From Jiangella aurantiaca (lineage in GTDB: Bacteria > Actinomycetota > Actinomycetes > Jiangellales > Jiangellaceae), in NCBI RefSeq assembly GCF_004349105.1, contig NZ_SMLB01000064.1, positions 1-34,060 of the forward strand: DNA of 34,060 nucleotides, given 5' to 3'. Numbering within the stretch: the stretch's first letter is position 1; the number at the start of each line of letters is the position of its first letter. The notes beneath the pieces are model-generated. The model was not told the origin of the DNA. It was given only the letters and a program-made list of their open reading frames with translations, and did no database searches. Shown one piece after another: positions 1-7,877 of this stretch. Made by a program: the position numbers and the translations under genes.

Positions 1-1
1 G

Positions 2-721
2 GCCGGGACGGGGGCCGCTGGACGGTCCGGGTCGGCGGCCGCGGGCGGCTCGGTCACGCCGCAGCGCATCACCCGGGTGCAGGTGCGGGCCACGTCGCGG
101 CGCGTGGTCATCGTCGGCGATCCCAGCGTCGCCACGGTGGCCGTCAACGGCCAGCACACCGTGCGGCGCGACGGCGCCATGCTGCACGTCACCGGCGAGT
201 CCGAGCTGGTTCCCAGTGACGGCGCGTTCGTGCTGCTGGCGGGCGGCCGCTGGCGCGACTTCGCCAGCCGGTTCCAGAACCCCGGCCAGCTGCTCGACCT
301 GCACGTGCGCGTCAATCCCGAGCTCGCCGTGGGCGCCGAGGTCATCGCCGGCTCGCTGCAGGTCGACCATGTGCCGGCGCTGGACCACGTCCGTGTGACG
401 GCGGGGTCGCTGCGGGTGCGTGGTCTGGAGAGCCCGGTCGACCTACTGGTCCAGGCCGGGTCGGCGCAGGTCGAGACGCGGCAGCTGGCCGGGCACTCGC
501 GCATGCGGTGCGAGTCCGGGTCGCTCCAGCTGACCCTGCTCGACGGGTCCGACGTCCGCATCCGCTCCGACGTCCAGCTCGGCCGGTTCCGCACGGTGCC
601 CGAGCGCACCGGGCGCGACCGCGACCGCGACATCGTCCTCGGCACGGGCGCCGCGGAGATCGAGGCCGAGGTCGTCATGGGCGACGTCACTGTCCGGCTG
701 CCCGAAGGCGCCGAGCGATGA
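2..721 (+). CDS. DUF4097-like beta-repeat protein (5' end probably outside window)
   Basis: The frame is open from base 2 with no stop, so the true start may lie outside the window. An internal GTG at 77 would give 214 residues. The region before it is Gly/Ala/Ser-rich and looks like a linker. The rest is a regular series of short beta-strand repeats of the type G-S-L-x-V (AGSLQV, AGSLRV, AGSAQV, SGSLQL), as in DUF4097/adhesin-like beta-solenoid domains. There is no signal peptide or membrane segment in the visible part. Its TGA stop overlaps the ATG of the next gene (ATGA at 718-721), so the two are very likely co-translated. The biochemical role is unknown; a scaffold or regulatory partner for the DUF2089 protein is inference only. 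Confidence 0.75.
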   Translation, partial: AGTGAAGRSGSAAAGGSVTPQRITRVQVRATSRRVVIVGDPSVATVAVNGQHTVRRDGAMLHVTGESELVPSDGAFVLLAGGRWRDFASRFQNPGQLLDLHVRVNPELAVGAEVIAGSLQVDHVPALDHVRVTAGSLRVRGLESPVDLLVQAGSAQVETRQLAGHSRMRCESGSLQLTLLDGSDVRIRSDVQLGRFRTVPERTGRDRDRDIVLGTGAAEIEAEVVMGDVTVRLPEGAER

Positions 722-1116
722 TGGGCTTCCCGCAACAGCACCTGCACCAGCCGCCGTCCGACTGTCCCGTCTGCGGGGTGAAACTACACGTCACCCGGCT
801 CGGTTGTGAGTCGTGCGGCACCGAGCTCTCGGGCCGATTCGCGTCCTGCCCGTACTGCTCGCTCACCGTGCAGGACCAGAAAATCCTTGGCACTTTTCTG
901 GTCTCCAGAGGCAACATGAGGGAGCTCGCGCGTGAGCTGGGCGTGAGCTATCCCACCGCCCGGCAGCGCTTCGCCGAGTTGCTCGAACGGCTCGGCCTCG
1001 AGACGCCGGCCGAGCCGGGTGTCGCGCACGCCGACGCCGTCGATCGCGAGGAGGTCCTTCGCCGGCTCGCCGCCGGCGAGCTCGACCTCGACGAGGCGAC
1101 TGCACTGCTCAGCTGA
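718..1116 (+). CDS. DUF2089 family zinc-ribbon / helix-turn-helix protein
   Basis: This is a 132-residue cytoplasmic protein. CxxC pairs at residues 16/19, 30/33 and 44/47 form a zinc-ribbon-like N-terminus. A segment follows that reads as a helix-turn-helix (GNMRELARELGVSYPTARQR), which is the DUF2089 signature. The last 30 residues (EEVLRRLAAGELDLDEATALL) resemble a short SHOCT-like helical hairpin. The start is the ATG overlapping the upstream stop; a second ATG follows directly. A longer upstream extension in the same frame is Arg-rich noise inside the previous gene and was not used. DUF2089 proteins are taken to be DNA-binding regulators because of the fold; the target is not visible. 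Confidence 0.85.
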   Translation: MMGFPQQHLHQPPSDCPVCGVKLHVTRLGCESCGTELSGRFASCPYCSLTVQDQKILGTFLVSRGNMRELARELGVSYPTARQRFAELLERLGLETPAEPGVAHADAVDREEVLRRLAAGELDLDEATALLS

Positions 1117-1119
1117 GCT

Positions 1120-1148
1120 TTGACAATATCAGTATTTGCTTATATAAG
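1120..1148 (+). promoter_or_regulatory. Near-consensus sigma-70 promoter for the ABC exporter
   Basis: TTGACA (1120-1125) and TATAAG (1143-1148) are separated by exactly 17 bp, inside an AT-rich island that stands out from the surrounding GC-rich DNA. Transcription would start near 1155, giving a leader of about 93 nt before the GTG at 1248. The spacer carries a weak dyad (AATA-N4-TATT, 1126-1137 region) that could bind a repressor. It lies only four bases after the DUF2089 stop. Confidence 0.75.
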
Positions 1149-1247
1149 TAGTCATCGGCATTGGCAGCGGTGAGGCAGCGCGTTCGAGCGTGCCGACCTG
1201 TCAGGGCGCCTGCCACCATGCCTCCACTCCGCAGAAAGGACACCACC

Positions 1248-2237
1248 GTGAACGCCATCACCGCCGAAGGTCTGGTCAAGACCTTCGGCTCCGGGGAGAA
1301 GGCCGTGAAGGCCGTCGGGGGCGTCGACCTCGTCGTGCCCGAGGGCACCGTGGTCGGTCTGCTCGGGCCGAACGGCGCCGGCAAGACCACCACGGTTCGC
1401 ATGCTCACCACGCTGCTCGCGCCCGACGCCGGGCGAGCCGTCGTCGCTGGTCACGACGTCGTCCGCGAACCGCAGGCGGTGCGCTCGAAGATCGGCCTGT
1501 CCGGCCAGTACGCGGCGGTCGACGAGAACCTCACCGGCCGCGAGAACCTCTGGCTGTTCGGCCGTCTCTACCAGCTGTCCAGCAAGGACGCGTCGCGCCG
1601 GGCGGCCGAGCTGCTCGAGCAGTTCAACCTCACCGACGCCGCCGACCGCACGCTGAAGACGTACTCCGGCGGCATGCGTCGCCGGCTCGACCTCGCCGGC
1701 AGCCTCATCGTCCACCCGCAGGTGCTGTTCCTCGACGAGCCCACCACCGGGCTCGACCCTGGCAGCCGGCTCGACCTCTGGGACGTCATCCGCGAGCGAG
1801 TGGCCGAGGGCGCCACCATCCTGCTGACCACGCAGTACCTCGAAGAAGCCGACGCGCTGGCCGACAACATCGTGGTCATCGACCACGGCACGATCATCGC
1901 CCAGGGCACGGCCGATCAGCTCAAGGCCCAGATCGGCGGCGAGCGCATCGAAGTCATCGTGCACGACCCCGAGGCGCTGGGGAAGGCCGAGCAGGTGCTC
2001 AACCTCGGCAGCGGCGGCCAGTGCGTCCGCGACGACCACGTCCGCAAGCTGACCGTGCCCACGCACACCGGCTCAAAGGGGCTCATCCAGGTCATCCGCG
2101 ACCTCGACGAGGCCGGGGTGGCCATCGACGACATCGCGTTGCGCCGGCCCACGCTCGACGACGTGTTCGTCAAGCTCACCGGCCGGCACGCCGAAGAGGA
2201 CGCAGAGGCCGAGACGGCCCAGGGGAGGGCATCGTGA
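1248..2237 (+). CDS. DrrA-type ABC exporter ATP-binding protein
   Basis: This 329-residue ATPase energises the membrane partner encoded directly downstream. Walker A is GPNGAGKT (residues 40-47), the signature is YSGGMRRRLDLA (139-150), and Walker B is LFLDEPTTGLD (160-170). The C-terminal extension ending in a 'DDVFVKLTGR' segment is typical of the daunorubicin-resistance (DrrA) family. The GTG at 1248 was chosen because AGAAAGGA (1233-1240) sits 7 nt upstream and the sequence begins with a canonical ABC strand (NAITAEGLVKTFG). An upstream in-frame start would add an Arg-rich stretch. The stop overlaps the permease start (GTGA). The substrate is unknown; drug or lipid export is the usual role of the family. 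Confidence 0.92.
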   Translation: MNAITAEGLVKTFGSGEKAVKAVGGVDLVVPEGTVVGLLGPNGAGKTTTVRMLTTLLAPDAGRAVVAGHDVVREPQAVRSKIGLSGQYAAVDENLTGRENLWLFGRLYQLSSKDASRRAAELLEQFNLTDAADRTLKTYSGGMRRRLDLAGSLIVHPQVLFLDEPTTGLDPGSRLDLWDVIRERVAEGATILLTTQYLEEADALADNIVVIDHGTIIAQGTADQLKAQIGGERIEVIVHDPEALGKAEQVLNLGSGGQCVRDDHVRKLTVPTHTGSKGLIQVIRDLDEAGVAIDDIALRRPTLDDVFVKLTGRHAEEDAEAETAQGRAS

Positions 2238-3085
2238 CCACCGACGTCGTGACGACCGCTACCGCGCCCAACCGCGTCGGCTTCACGCAGGCGTTCAACG
2301 ACGCCATGACCATCACGTGGCGCAACATCCGGGCCGGCTGGCGCGTCCCTGACAACCAGATCTACATGTTCATCCAGCCGATCATGTTCGTGCTGCTCTT
2401 CGCGTACGTGTTCGGCGGCGCCATCCCGATCCCGGGCATGGAGGGCGACGACATGGCGTTCCGCAAGTACGTCATGGCCGGCATCTTCGCCCAGACCATG
2501 GCGTTCGCCGTGGCGCCCGCCAGCGTCGGGCTCGCCGACGACATCCAGAAGGGCCTGATCGACCGGTTCCGCTCGCTGCCCATGGCTCGCTCGGCGGTCA
2601 TCTCCGGCCGGGTCGTCGCCGACCTCGCCAACCAGGCGATCGTGCTGGCCATCATGATCGTGTGCGGCCTGCTGGTCGGCTGGCGCATCGAGAACGGCGT
2701 GCTCGGCTTCCTCGGCGGGGTGGGCCTGCTGCTGCTGTTCGCGTTCGCCATGCTGTGGGTGGGTGCGCTCATCGGCCTGTCGGTCGGCAGCCCTCAGGTC
2801 GCCGCGTCGGCCGGGCTCATCTGGCTGTTCCCGGTGACGTTCCTGTCCAACGCGTTCATCCCGACTCCGACGCTGCCCGACTGGCTGCAGCCGGTCGCCG
2901 ACTGGAACCCGCTCAGCTCCTTCGTGGCCGCCTCGCGCGAGCTGTTCGGCAATCCGAACGTGTTCGCCACCGACGGGTTCCCCGCCGAGCACCCGATCCT
3001 GCTGTCGTTGATCTGGGTGGTCGTCATCATCGCGGTGTTCGCGCCTCTGGCGGTGCGCAAGTACAAGAAGACCGCCAGCAAGTAG
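2234..3085 (+). CDS. DrrB-type ABC-2 permease
   Basis: This is a 283-residue inner-membrane protein with about six hydrophobic segments. It has the ABC-2 layout: a short cytoplasmic N-terminus (WRNIRAGWRVPDNQIYMF), a first hairpin, then the 'GLIDRFRSLPMARSAV' loop that is characteristic of DrrB-like permeases, and a final transmembrane helix followed by a basic tail (RKYKKTASK). The GTG start overlaps the ATPase stop and is preceded by AGGGGAGGG (2221-2229). Together with the upstream ATPase it forms a complete two-gene exporter. The product it pumps cannot be read from the sequence, and no antibiotic biosynthesis gene is nearby. Confidence 0.92.
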   Translation: MTTDVVTTATAPNRVGFTQAFNDAMTITWRNIRAGWRVPDNQIYMFIQPIMFVLLFAYVFGGAIPIPGMEGDDMAFRKYVMAGIFAQTMAFAVAPASVGLADDIQKGLIDRFRSLPMARSAVISGRVVADLANQAIVLAIMIVCGLLVGWRIENGVLGFLGGVGLLLLFAFAMLWVGALIGLSVGSPQVAASAGLIWLFPVTFLSNAFIPTPTLPDWLQPVADWNPLSSFVAASRELFGNPNVFATDGFPAEHPILLSLIWVVVIIAVFAPLAVRKYKKTASK

Positions 3086-3095
3086 TGCGCGTACG

Positions 3096-3138
3096 CGACG
3101 CCGCCCGCCCGGTCGAGGTGACCGGACGGGCGGCGTCG
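3096..3138. terminator. Bidirectional hairpin between exporter and greA
   Basis: Arms 3096-3114 and 3120-3138 pair over 19 positions around a 5-nt loop, with one imperfect pair (3108/3126). That pair is C-A in the plus-strand RNA but G-U in the minus-strand RNA, so the fold is best on the greA side. It sits 11 nt after the permease stop and about 20 nt after the greA stop. No U-tract follows, which is common for actinobacterial terminators. Confidence 0.75.
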
Positions 3139-3157
3139 GTGTCTGCGGGCGCCGAGG

Positions 3158-3661
3158 TCAGGCGCCGTACGGCTTGGCGCTCACGACCTCGACGGTGATG
3201 GTGCTGCCGTTGGGCGCCTGGTAGGACGCCTTGTCGCCGACCTTCTTGCCGCTGATGGCGGCGCCGAGCGGCGACTTCAGCGAGTAGACGTCGATGTCAA
3301 CGGAGTCGTCGAGCGAGGCCAGCTCACGCGAGCCCAGCAGGAACCGCTCGACCTCGTCGTCGCCGTCGAACTTGATCTCGACGATCATGCCGGGCTCGAC
3401 GACGCCGTCGTCCGGCGGGTCGCCGACCTGGGCGCGCTGGAGCAGCTGCTGCAGCTGGTGGATGCGGGCCTCCTGCTTGCCCTGTTCTTCCTTGGCCGCG
3501 TGGTATCCGCCGTTCTCGGACAGGTCGCCCTCGGAGCGGGCCTCCTCGATCCGCTTCGCGATCTCGAGCCGGCCCGGCCCCATCAGGTGCTCCAGCTCGT
3601 GCTTGAGGCGGTCGTAGGCCTCCTGGGTGAGCCAAGCAACGTTGTCGCTGGTAGCGGTCAC
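3158..3661 (-). CDS. greA: Transcription elongation factor GreA
   Basis: The 167-residue protein stimulates transcript cleavage by backtracked RNA polymerase. The N-terminal antiparallel coiled coil carries the catalytic acidic tip (ARSEGDLSENGGYHAAKEEQ, about residues 40-60). The C-terminal FKBP-like domain ends with SPLGAAISGKKVGDKASYQAP, a typical Gre motif. The GTG at 3661 is selected because GAGGAG (minus strand, 3670-3675) lies 8 nt upstream; the longer open frame adds an Arg-rich stretch not found in GreA. The gene lies next to a DUF4307 gene and mca, the same order as Rv1080c-Rv1081c-Rv1082 in M. tuberculosis. Essential-type housekeeping gene. Confidence 0.97.
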   Translation of the reverse strand: MTATSDNVAWLTQEAYDRLKHELEHLMGPGRLEIAKRIEEARSEGDLSENGGYHAAKEEQGKQEARIHQLQQLLQRAQVGDPPDDGVVEPGMIVEIKFDGDDEVERFLLGSRELASLDDSVDIDVYSLKSPLGAAISGKKVGDKASYQAPNGSTITVEVVSAKPYGA

Positions 3662-3844
3662 GGCAACTGCTCCTCGGGTGTCTATCGGTCGCGCCGCACG
3701 CCGCATGGGTGTGCTTCGCCGCCGGGCGGTTCGCCCGGTCCAAGTGCTGACGGGGAAAGAACAAGAATACAAGCATTGCGGCAAGCCGACGATTGTCGCA
3801 GGTCAGGCGGCGATGCGTCCGACGTGGCCGTCGGCTCGCCGGCG

Positions 3845-4300
3845 CTACTCCGACGCGGGCCGGCAGCCGCGCAGCTCGGGGACGATGCCGTCGCCCTCGA
3901 GCGGGATGTCGGCGGGGACGACCAGGTGCTCGTCGGGGCCGGCCGGGACCTCCAGGTCCAGCTGGCCGACGATGATGCGCCGCAGGTCGACGGCGATGAG
4001 GTCGCAGGTGACGGCGAGGTCGGCGTCTCGGCGGATTTCGACCCGGGCGCTCAGGACGCCGTCGCGCGGCTCGTCCCAGGACAGCAGCTCGGCGTCGACG
4101 GTGGGCCCGCTGGCCGAGCGTACGATCAGCCAGCCGACCAGGACGGCCACCAGCACCGCGCCGCTCACGACCGCGACGAGGACACCGCGGCCGCCACGCG
4201 CACCGGCTGCGCCGCGGCCCGGCGCGCGGCCGTACCGTTCGGCCAGCACGTCGCGCGGGGCGGTGTCGTGGTCGCCGGTGACATCTGTCGGTCGGCTCAT
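3845..4300 (-). CDS. DUF4307 single-pass membrane protein
   Basis: The 151-residue protein has a cytoplasmic N-terminus of about 38 residues, one transmembrane helix ([21 protein letters not shown], about 40-60) and an extracytoplasmic domain with two cysteines. This layout matches DUF4307, a family found beside mca in Actinobacteria (Rv1081c position). ATG at 4300 is preceded on the minus strand by GGGGA 8 nt upstream. A GATAAT hexamer (minus strand, 4352-4357) could be its -10 element, but no good -35 is present. It runs toward greA, with a 183-nt gap. Function unknown. Confidence 0.88.
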   Translation of the reverse strand: MSRPTDVTGDHDTAPRDVLAERYGRAPGRGAAGARGGRGVLVAVVSGAVLVAVLVGWLIVRSASGPTVDAELLSWDEPRDGVLSARVEIRRDADLAVTCDLIAVDLRRIIVGQLDLEVPAGPDEHLVVPADIPLEGDGIVPELRGCRPASE

Positions 4301-4539
4301 GCGGGATGTCCCCAGGGGCTGCGGGCGTTGTTGTCAGTGGCGTGCGGCACCATTATCCCGGAGGCGGCGGTCGCAGGTGCGCTCGTCTCACGCTAGCTCA
4401 AGCCGACCGCGAGGTCCCAGTCGGCGGCGCGTTCCGCGTGAGGAGGGGAACCAGCGCGGCGCCGCCTCGGGCAGCGGGGGCGAACCGGCCGGTGGGCGCC
4501 GTCATGCTTGAAGTTTCCGTTCGACCGATGGGGTATCCG

Positions 4540-5403
4540 GTGTCCGAGCAGCTGCGGCTGATGCACGTGCACGCTCATCCCGACGACGAGTCCAGCAAGG
4601 GTGCGGCGTCGACGGCCCGGTACGTCGCCGAGGGCGTCGACGTCCTCGTGGTGACGTGCACCGGCGGTGAGCGCGGCTCCATCCTCAACCCGAAGATGGA
4701 CCGCCCCGATGTGCTGGCCAACATCAGTGAGATCCGCCGGCAGGAGATGGATGCCGCCCGCGAGATCCTCGGCGTCCGGCAGGAGTGGCTCGGCTTCGTC
4801 GACTCCGGGCTCCCCGAGGGCGATCCGCTGCCGCCGCTGCCCGAGGGCTGCTTCGGCCTCATGCCGGTCGAGAAGGCGGCCGAGCCGCTGGTCGAGATCA
4901 TGCGCCGGTTCCGCCCGCACGTCGTCACCACCTACGACGAGAACGGCGGCTATCCGCACCCCGACCACATCATGTGCCACAAGATCACCGTCGCGGCGTT
5001 CGAGGCGGCCGCCGACCCCACCCGCTACGTGGGCAGCGGCGAGCCGTGGCAGCCGCTGAAGCTCTACTACCACCACTCCTTCAGCCGCATGCGCATGCAG
5101 GCGCTGCACGACGCCATGGAGCAGCGCGGCCTCGTCTCGCCGTACGCCGAGTGGCTGGCGAACTGGGAGGTCGACCCGAGCTGGGACGACCGCGTCACCA
5201 CCCGGGTCGAATGCGCCGAGTACTTCCCGGTGCGCGACCGCGCCCTGCTGGCGCATGCCACCCAGATCGATCCCGACGGCTCCTGGTTCGCCGTCCCGCT
5301 CGAGGTCGCCCAGCAGGCCTGGCCCACCGAGGACTACGAGCTCGTGACGTCCCACGTGCCTACCCGGACCCCCGAGGACGATCTCTTCGCGGGACTGCGG
5401 TGA
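4540..5403 (+). CDS. mca: Mycothiol S-conjugate amidase Mca
   Basis: This zinc amidase cleaves mycothiol conjugates of electrophiles and drugs to a mercapturic acid, which is exported, and GlcN-Ins, which is recycled. With the GTG at 4540 as start (287 residues), the LmbE/MshB-family motif HPDDE falls at residues 13-17. His13 and Asp16 are the expected zinc ligands, Asp15 the catalytic base, and the third ligand is His143 in [15 protein letters not shown] and [10 protein letters not shown] are hallmark Mca segments. The ATG at 4528 is a possible alternative start; neither has a strong ribosome site. Upstream in-frame ATGs add non-homologous sequence. The gene shows that the organism uses mycothiol. 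Confidence 0.95.
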   Translation: MSEQLRLMHVHAHPDDESSKGAASTARYVAEGVDVLVVTCTGGERGSILNPKMDRPDVLANISEIRRQEMDAAREILGVRQEWLGFVDSGLPEGDPLPPLPEGCFGLMPVEKAAEPLVEIMRRFRPHVVTTYDENGGYPHPDHIMCHKITVAAFEAAADPTRYVGSGEPWQPLKLYYHHSFSRMRMQALHDAMEQRGLVSPYAEWLANWEVDPSWDDRVTTRVECAEYFPVRDRALLAHATQIDPDGSWFAVPLEVAQQAWPTEDYELVTSHVPTRTPEDDLFAGLR

Positions 5404-5470
5404 GCACGTCGCGTGCCCGCGGTGCCACAATGGGTTCACGGGGGATGACGCGAGGAGTAGACAGGTTCTG

Positions 5471-5695
5471 ATGGGCATCCTGCGAGCGGTGGCGCTCACC
5501 GCGGCGGAGTCGGAGGCGGAGAACTCCGAGATCGGCCCTGGCCTGTACGGCTTCCTCGTGGTCGTCTTCCTGATCCTCGCGCTCGTGCTGCTGTACCGCA
5601 GCATGCGCAAGCAGATCCGCAAGGTCGACTTCGACCCCGAGGGTGCTACCGATGCCGAGCGCATGCACGGGCACCAGGAGCCGCCGGATCGATGA
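5471..5695 (+). CDS. Small single-pass membrane protein (Rv1083-position)
   Basis: The 74-residue protein has one transmembrane helix (about 24-43, GLYGFLVVVFLILALVLLYR) followed by a basic, then acidic cytoplasmic tail (SMRKQIRKVDFDPE). A short membrane protein of this shape follows mca in many Actinobacteria. GAGGAG at 5452-5457 lies 13 nt before the ATG, a long spacing; a GTG at 5489 is the alternative start. Its stop overlaps the AraC gene start (ATGA, 5692-5695), so the regulator is probably translated from the same message. No function is known. Confidence 0.8.
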   Translation: MGILRAVALTAAESEAENSEIGPGLYGFLVVVFLILALVLLYRSMRKQIRKVDFDPEGATDAERMHGHQEPPDR

Positions 5696-6180
5696 CCACC
5701 GGTCCGGACCGGCCTGACGGTGTTGCGCGGCGGCCGGCCGGGTCGGCCGCCGTCGAGACGCTGGTCGCGGTGCGGCGCGCCCGCGACTTCATCGACAAGC
5801 ACTACGCCGACCCCCTCGACCTGGCCGACATCGCGGCCGCCGCCGGCTACTCCCGCTACCACCTGGTCCGCGCGTTCAAGGCGGCCTACGGCGAGACGCC
5901 GGGCCGCTACCTGCAGCGCCGCCGGGTCGAGCGGGCCCAGGAGCTGCTCCGCGTCGCCCACCTCAACGTCACCGAGATCTGCCACCTGGTCGGCTTCACC
6001 AGCCTCGGCTCGTTCAGCAGCCTGTTCTCCGAGCTGGTCGGAGTGTCGCCGTCACAGTTCCAACGCGACGCGCACGCCGCCGGCCCGCCGCTGATCCCCG
6101 GCTGCTACATCCTCATGTGGGGCCGCCCGCTGCCGAAGAGAGCAACGACGGAGAAGCCGGCGGCGGCGCGCACCTCCTAG
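5692..6180 (+). CDS. AraC-family transcriptional regulator (short, DNA-binding domain only)
   Basis: The 162-residue protein consists of the two-helix-turn-helix AraC/XylS domain (about residues 28-128): LADIAAAAGYSRYHLVRAFK and the second unit VTEICHLVGFTSLGSFSSLF, ending in SPSQFQRD. There is no N-terminal sensing domain. A 35-residue tail with one Cys follows. It overlaps the upstream small membrane gene and is followed 40 nt later by a VOC protein. AraC plus VOC pairs are common, and the VOC gene is its likely target. This pair is not part of the conserved mca block and looks inserted. Confidence 0.92.
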   Translation: MTTGPDRPDGVARRPAGSAAVETLVAVRRARDFIDKHYADPLDLADIAAAAGYSRYHLVRAFKAAYGETPGRYLQRRRVERAQELLRVAHLNVTEICHLVGFTSLGSFSSLFSELVGVSPSQFQRDAHAAGPPLIPGCYILMWGRPLPKRATTEKPAAARTS

Positions 6181-6220
6181 CGTCGAAGCCGTTCGCACCG
6201 ACGAAAGGAAGGGACCCATC

Positions 6221-6688
6221 GTGATCACCAAGCTGGGCGTCGCGACCGCGTACGTGACCGACTACGACAAGGCGCTGGACTTCTTCATCGGCAAGCTCGG
6301 CTTTGAGCTGCGCACCGACGTCACCATGGAAAACGGCTTCCGCTGGCTGACGGTGGGCCCGCCGGCCAGCCCGGAGTTCCAGCTGAACCTCACCGTGCCG
6401 GGGCCGCCGATGCACGACGAGCAGACCGCGGCCACGCTGCGCGAGCTGATGGCGAAGGGCGTGCTCGGCGCCGGTGCCTGGAACACCGACGACTGCCGCG
6501 CGACGTACGCGGAGTACTCCGCCCGCGGAGTGGAGTTCATCCAGGAGCCGGCCGACCGCCCGTACGGCGTCGAGGCGGTGTTCCGCGACGAATTCGGCAA
6601 TTGGTACAGCCTCAACGAGCTCAACGACAAGGCACTGGACCAGCAGGCGATGGCGGAGGCGTTCGAGTCGAACTCCGAAACCTCTTGA
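6221..6688 (+). CDS. VOC (glyoxalase/bleomycin-resistance) family protein
   Basis: The 155-residue protein shows two beta-alpha-beta-beta-beta modules: VATAYVTDYDKALDFFIGKLGFELRTD at the start and a second module ending EAVFRDEFGNWYSLNEL. The GTG at 6221 has AAGGAAGGG 7 nt upstream. VOC proteins are metal-dependent dioxygenases, isomerases or binding proteins; the catalytic class cannot be read here. Metal ligands are not obvious as the usual H/E set at the first module, apart from E in the DEFGN-W motif of the second. Probably controlled by the AraC gene just upstream. Confidence 0.9.
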   Translation: MITKLGVATAYVTDYDKALDFFIGKLGFELRTDVTMENGFRWLTVGPPASPEFQLNLTVPGPPMHDEQTAATLRELMAKGVLGAGAWNTDDCRATYAEYSARGVEFIQEPADRPYGVEAVFRDEFGNWYSLNELNDKALDQQAMAEAFESNSETS

Positions 6689-6779
6689 CGCATCGTGACC
6701 GGACTGTAACCCTGGGCGGGCTTGCGCCAGAGGATCAGCCTCACGGGGGGCGCTTGCTTGGGGAAACGGGGGGTTTCTC

Positions 6780-7877
6780 ATGGTGCGTACGTCGCGTGCG
6801 CGAACAACAGCAGTTCTGGCCACCGGGGTCATGGCAGTTGCGGCGGTCCTCGCCGCCCCGGCCGCCGGCGCGAACGGCTCGTCCGAGCCGTCGCCGGTGG
6901 TGGAGCTCGACGGTCCGCGGGGCGTGGACGTCGACCAGGCCGGCCGCATCGTGGTGAGCGAGGCCGACGGCACGGTCAGCCTGGTCACCGACCGCGGCCG
7001 GCACCCGAAGATCCACGAGATCGGCTCCGTGCCGCCGGGCTTCATCGCGCCGGCGGTGTCGGCCGCCCGGCCGGGCCGCGTGTACGCCCTGACTGCGGGT
7101 GGCGCGCCGGGCACCGGCGCGGCCACGCTCTATCTGCTCCGGCACGGCAAGCCGGCGCAGCCGATCGCAGACATCGCCGCCTACCAGCAGACCGACGCCG
7201 ACCCGTACAACATCGAGGGTGTTCCGGAGGAGTCGAACCCGTTCGGGGTCGCCGCGCTGAAGGACGGCAGCGTGCTCGTGGCCGACGCCGCCGGCAACGA
7301 CCTGCTCCGTGTGTACCCGGACGGCGACATCGTCACGGTCGCGCGACTGAAGCCGCGGGTGGTCCCGGTGCCGGAGGAGCTGCCCGACGAGTTCGGCGGC
7401 GAGCCGCTCCCGCCGGCCGGCACGCCGATCCCGGCCGAGGCCGTGGCGACATCGGTGACCGTCGGTTCCGACGGCTACTGGTACGTCGGCGAGCTGCGTG
7501 GCTTCCCGGCGACGCCGGGCACGTCGCAGATCTGGCGGATCAAGCCCGGCTCGGTCGGTGCGGTGTGCGACCCGGAGCAGCCGAACACGGGCGACTGCCG
7601 CCGCTTCGCCGACGGCCTGACTTCGGTCGTCGACCTCGCTCCCGGCAAGGGCGGCAGCGTCTATGCCGTCGAGCTGGCACGGCACAGCTGGCTGCAGTGG
7701 GAGATCGACCCGAGCCTGAACGAGGGTGCGCTGTTCCGGGTGCGTCCCGATGGGTCGCGCACCGAACTGGCGGCGGGTGAGCTGATCCTCCCGGGCGGCG
7801 TCGACACCGGGCGGCACGGAAGGGTCTATGTGACCGGACCGGTATTCGGGCCGGGCGCACTCCAGCGGGTCGGCTGA
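6780..7877 (+). CDS. Secreted ScyD/ScyE-family beta-propeller-like protein
   Basis: The 365-residue protein opens with a Sec signal peptide (basic MVRTSRARTT, hydrophobic AVLATGVMAVAAVLA, cleavage near APAAGA). The mature part has repeated blade-like motifs (GPRGVDVDQAGRIVVSEADG, NPFGVAALKDGSVLVADAAGNDLLRV, PGGVDTGRHGRVYVTGP). These match the ScyD/ScyE family, named from cyanobacterial scytonemin clusters but widespread in Actinobacteria as secreted proteins of unknown role. No scytonemin-type genes are nearby. A G-run lies about 9 nt before the ATG. It is transcribed in the same direction as the VOC gene with a 91-nt gap. Confidence 0.88.
   Translation: MVRTSRARTTAVLATGVMAVAAVLAAPAAGANGSSEPSPVVELDGPRGVDVDQAGRIVVSEADGTVSLVTDRGRHPKIHEIGSVPPGFIAPAVSAARPGRVYALTAGGAPGTGAATLYLLRHGKPAQPIADIAAYQQTDADPYNIEGVPEESNPFGVAALKDGSVLVADAAGNDLLRVYPDGDIVTVARLKPRVVPVPEELPDEFGGEPLPPAGTPIPAEAVATSVTVGSDGYWYVGELRGFPATPGTSQIWRIKPGSVGAVCDPEQPNTGDCRRFADGLTSVVDLAPGKGGSVYAVELARHSWLQWEIDPSLNEGALFRVRPDGSRTELAAGELILPGGVDTGRHGRVYVTGPVFGPGALQRVG

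Noticed and set aside
1152-2992. Long open frames antisense to the ABC exporter, and many similar ones throughout the window
   Set aside because: They are rich in Arg, Ala and Pro or in His, Asp and Val, carry no recognisable domain and lie opposite strong genes. Long antisense frames are expected in DNA with this codon bias.
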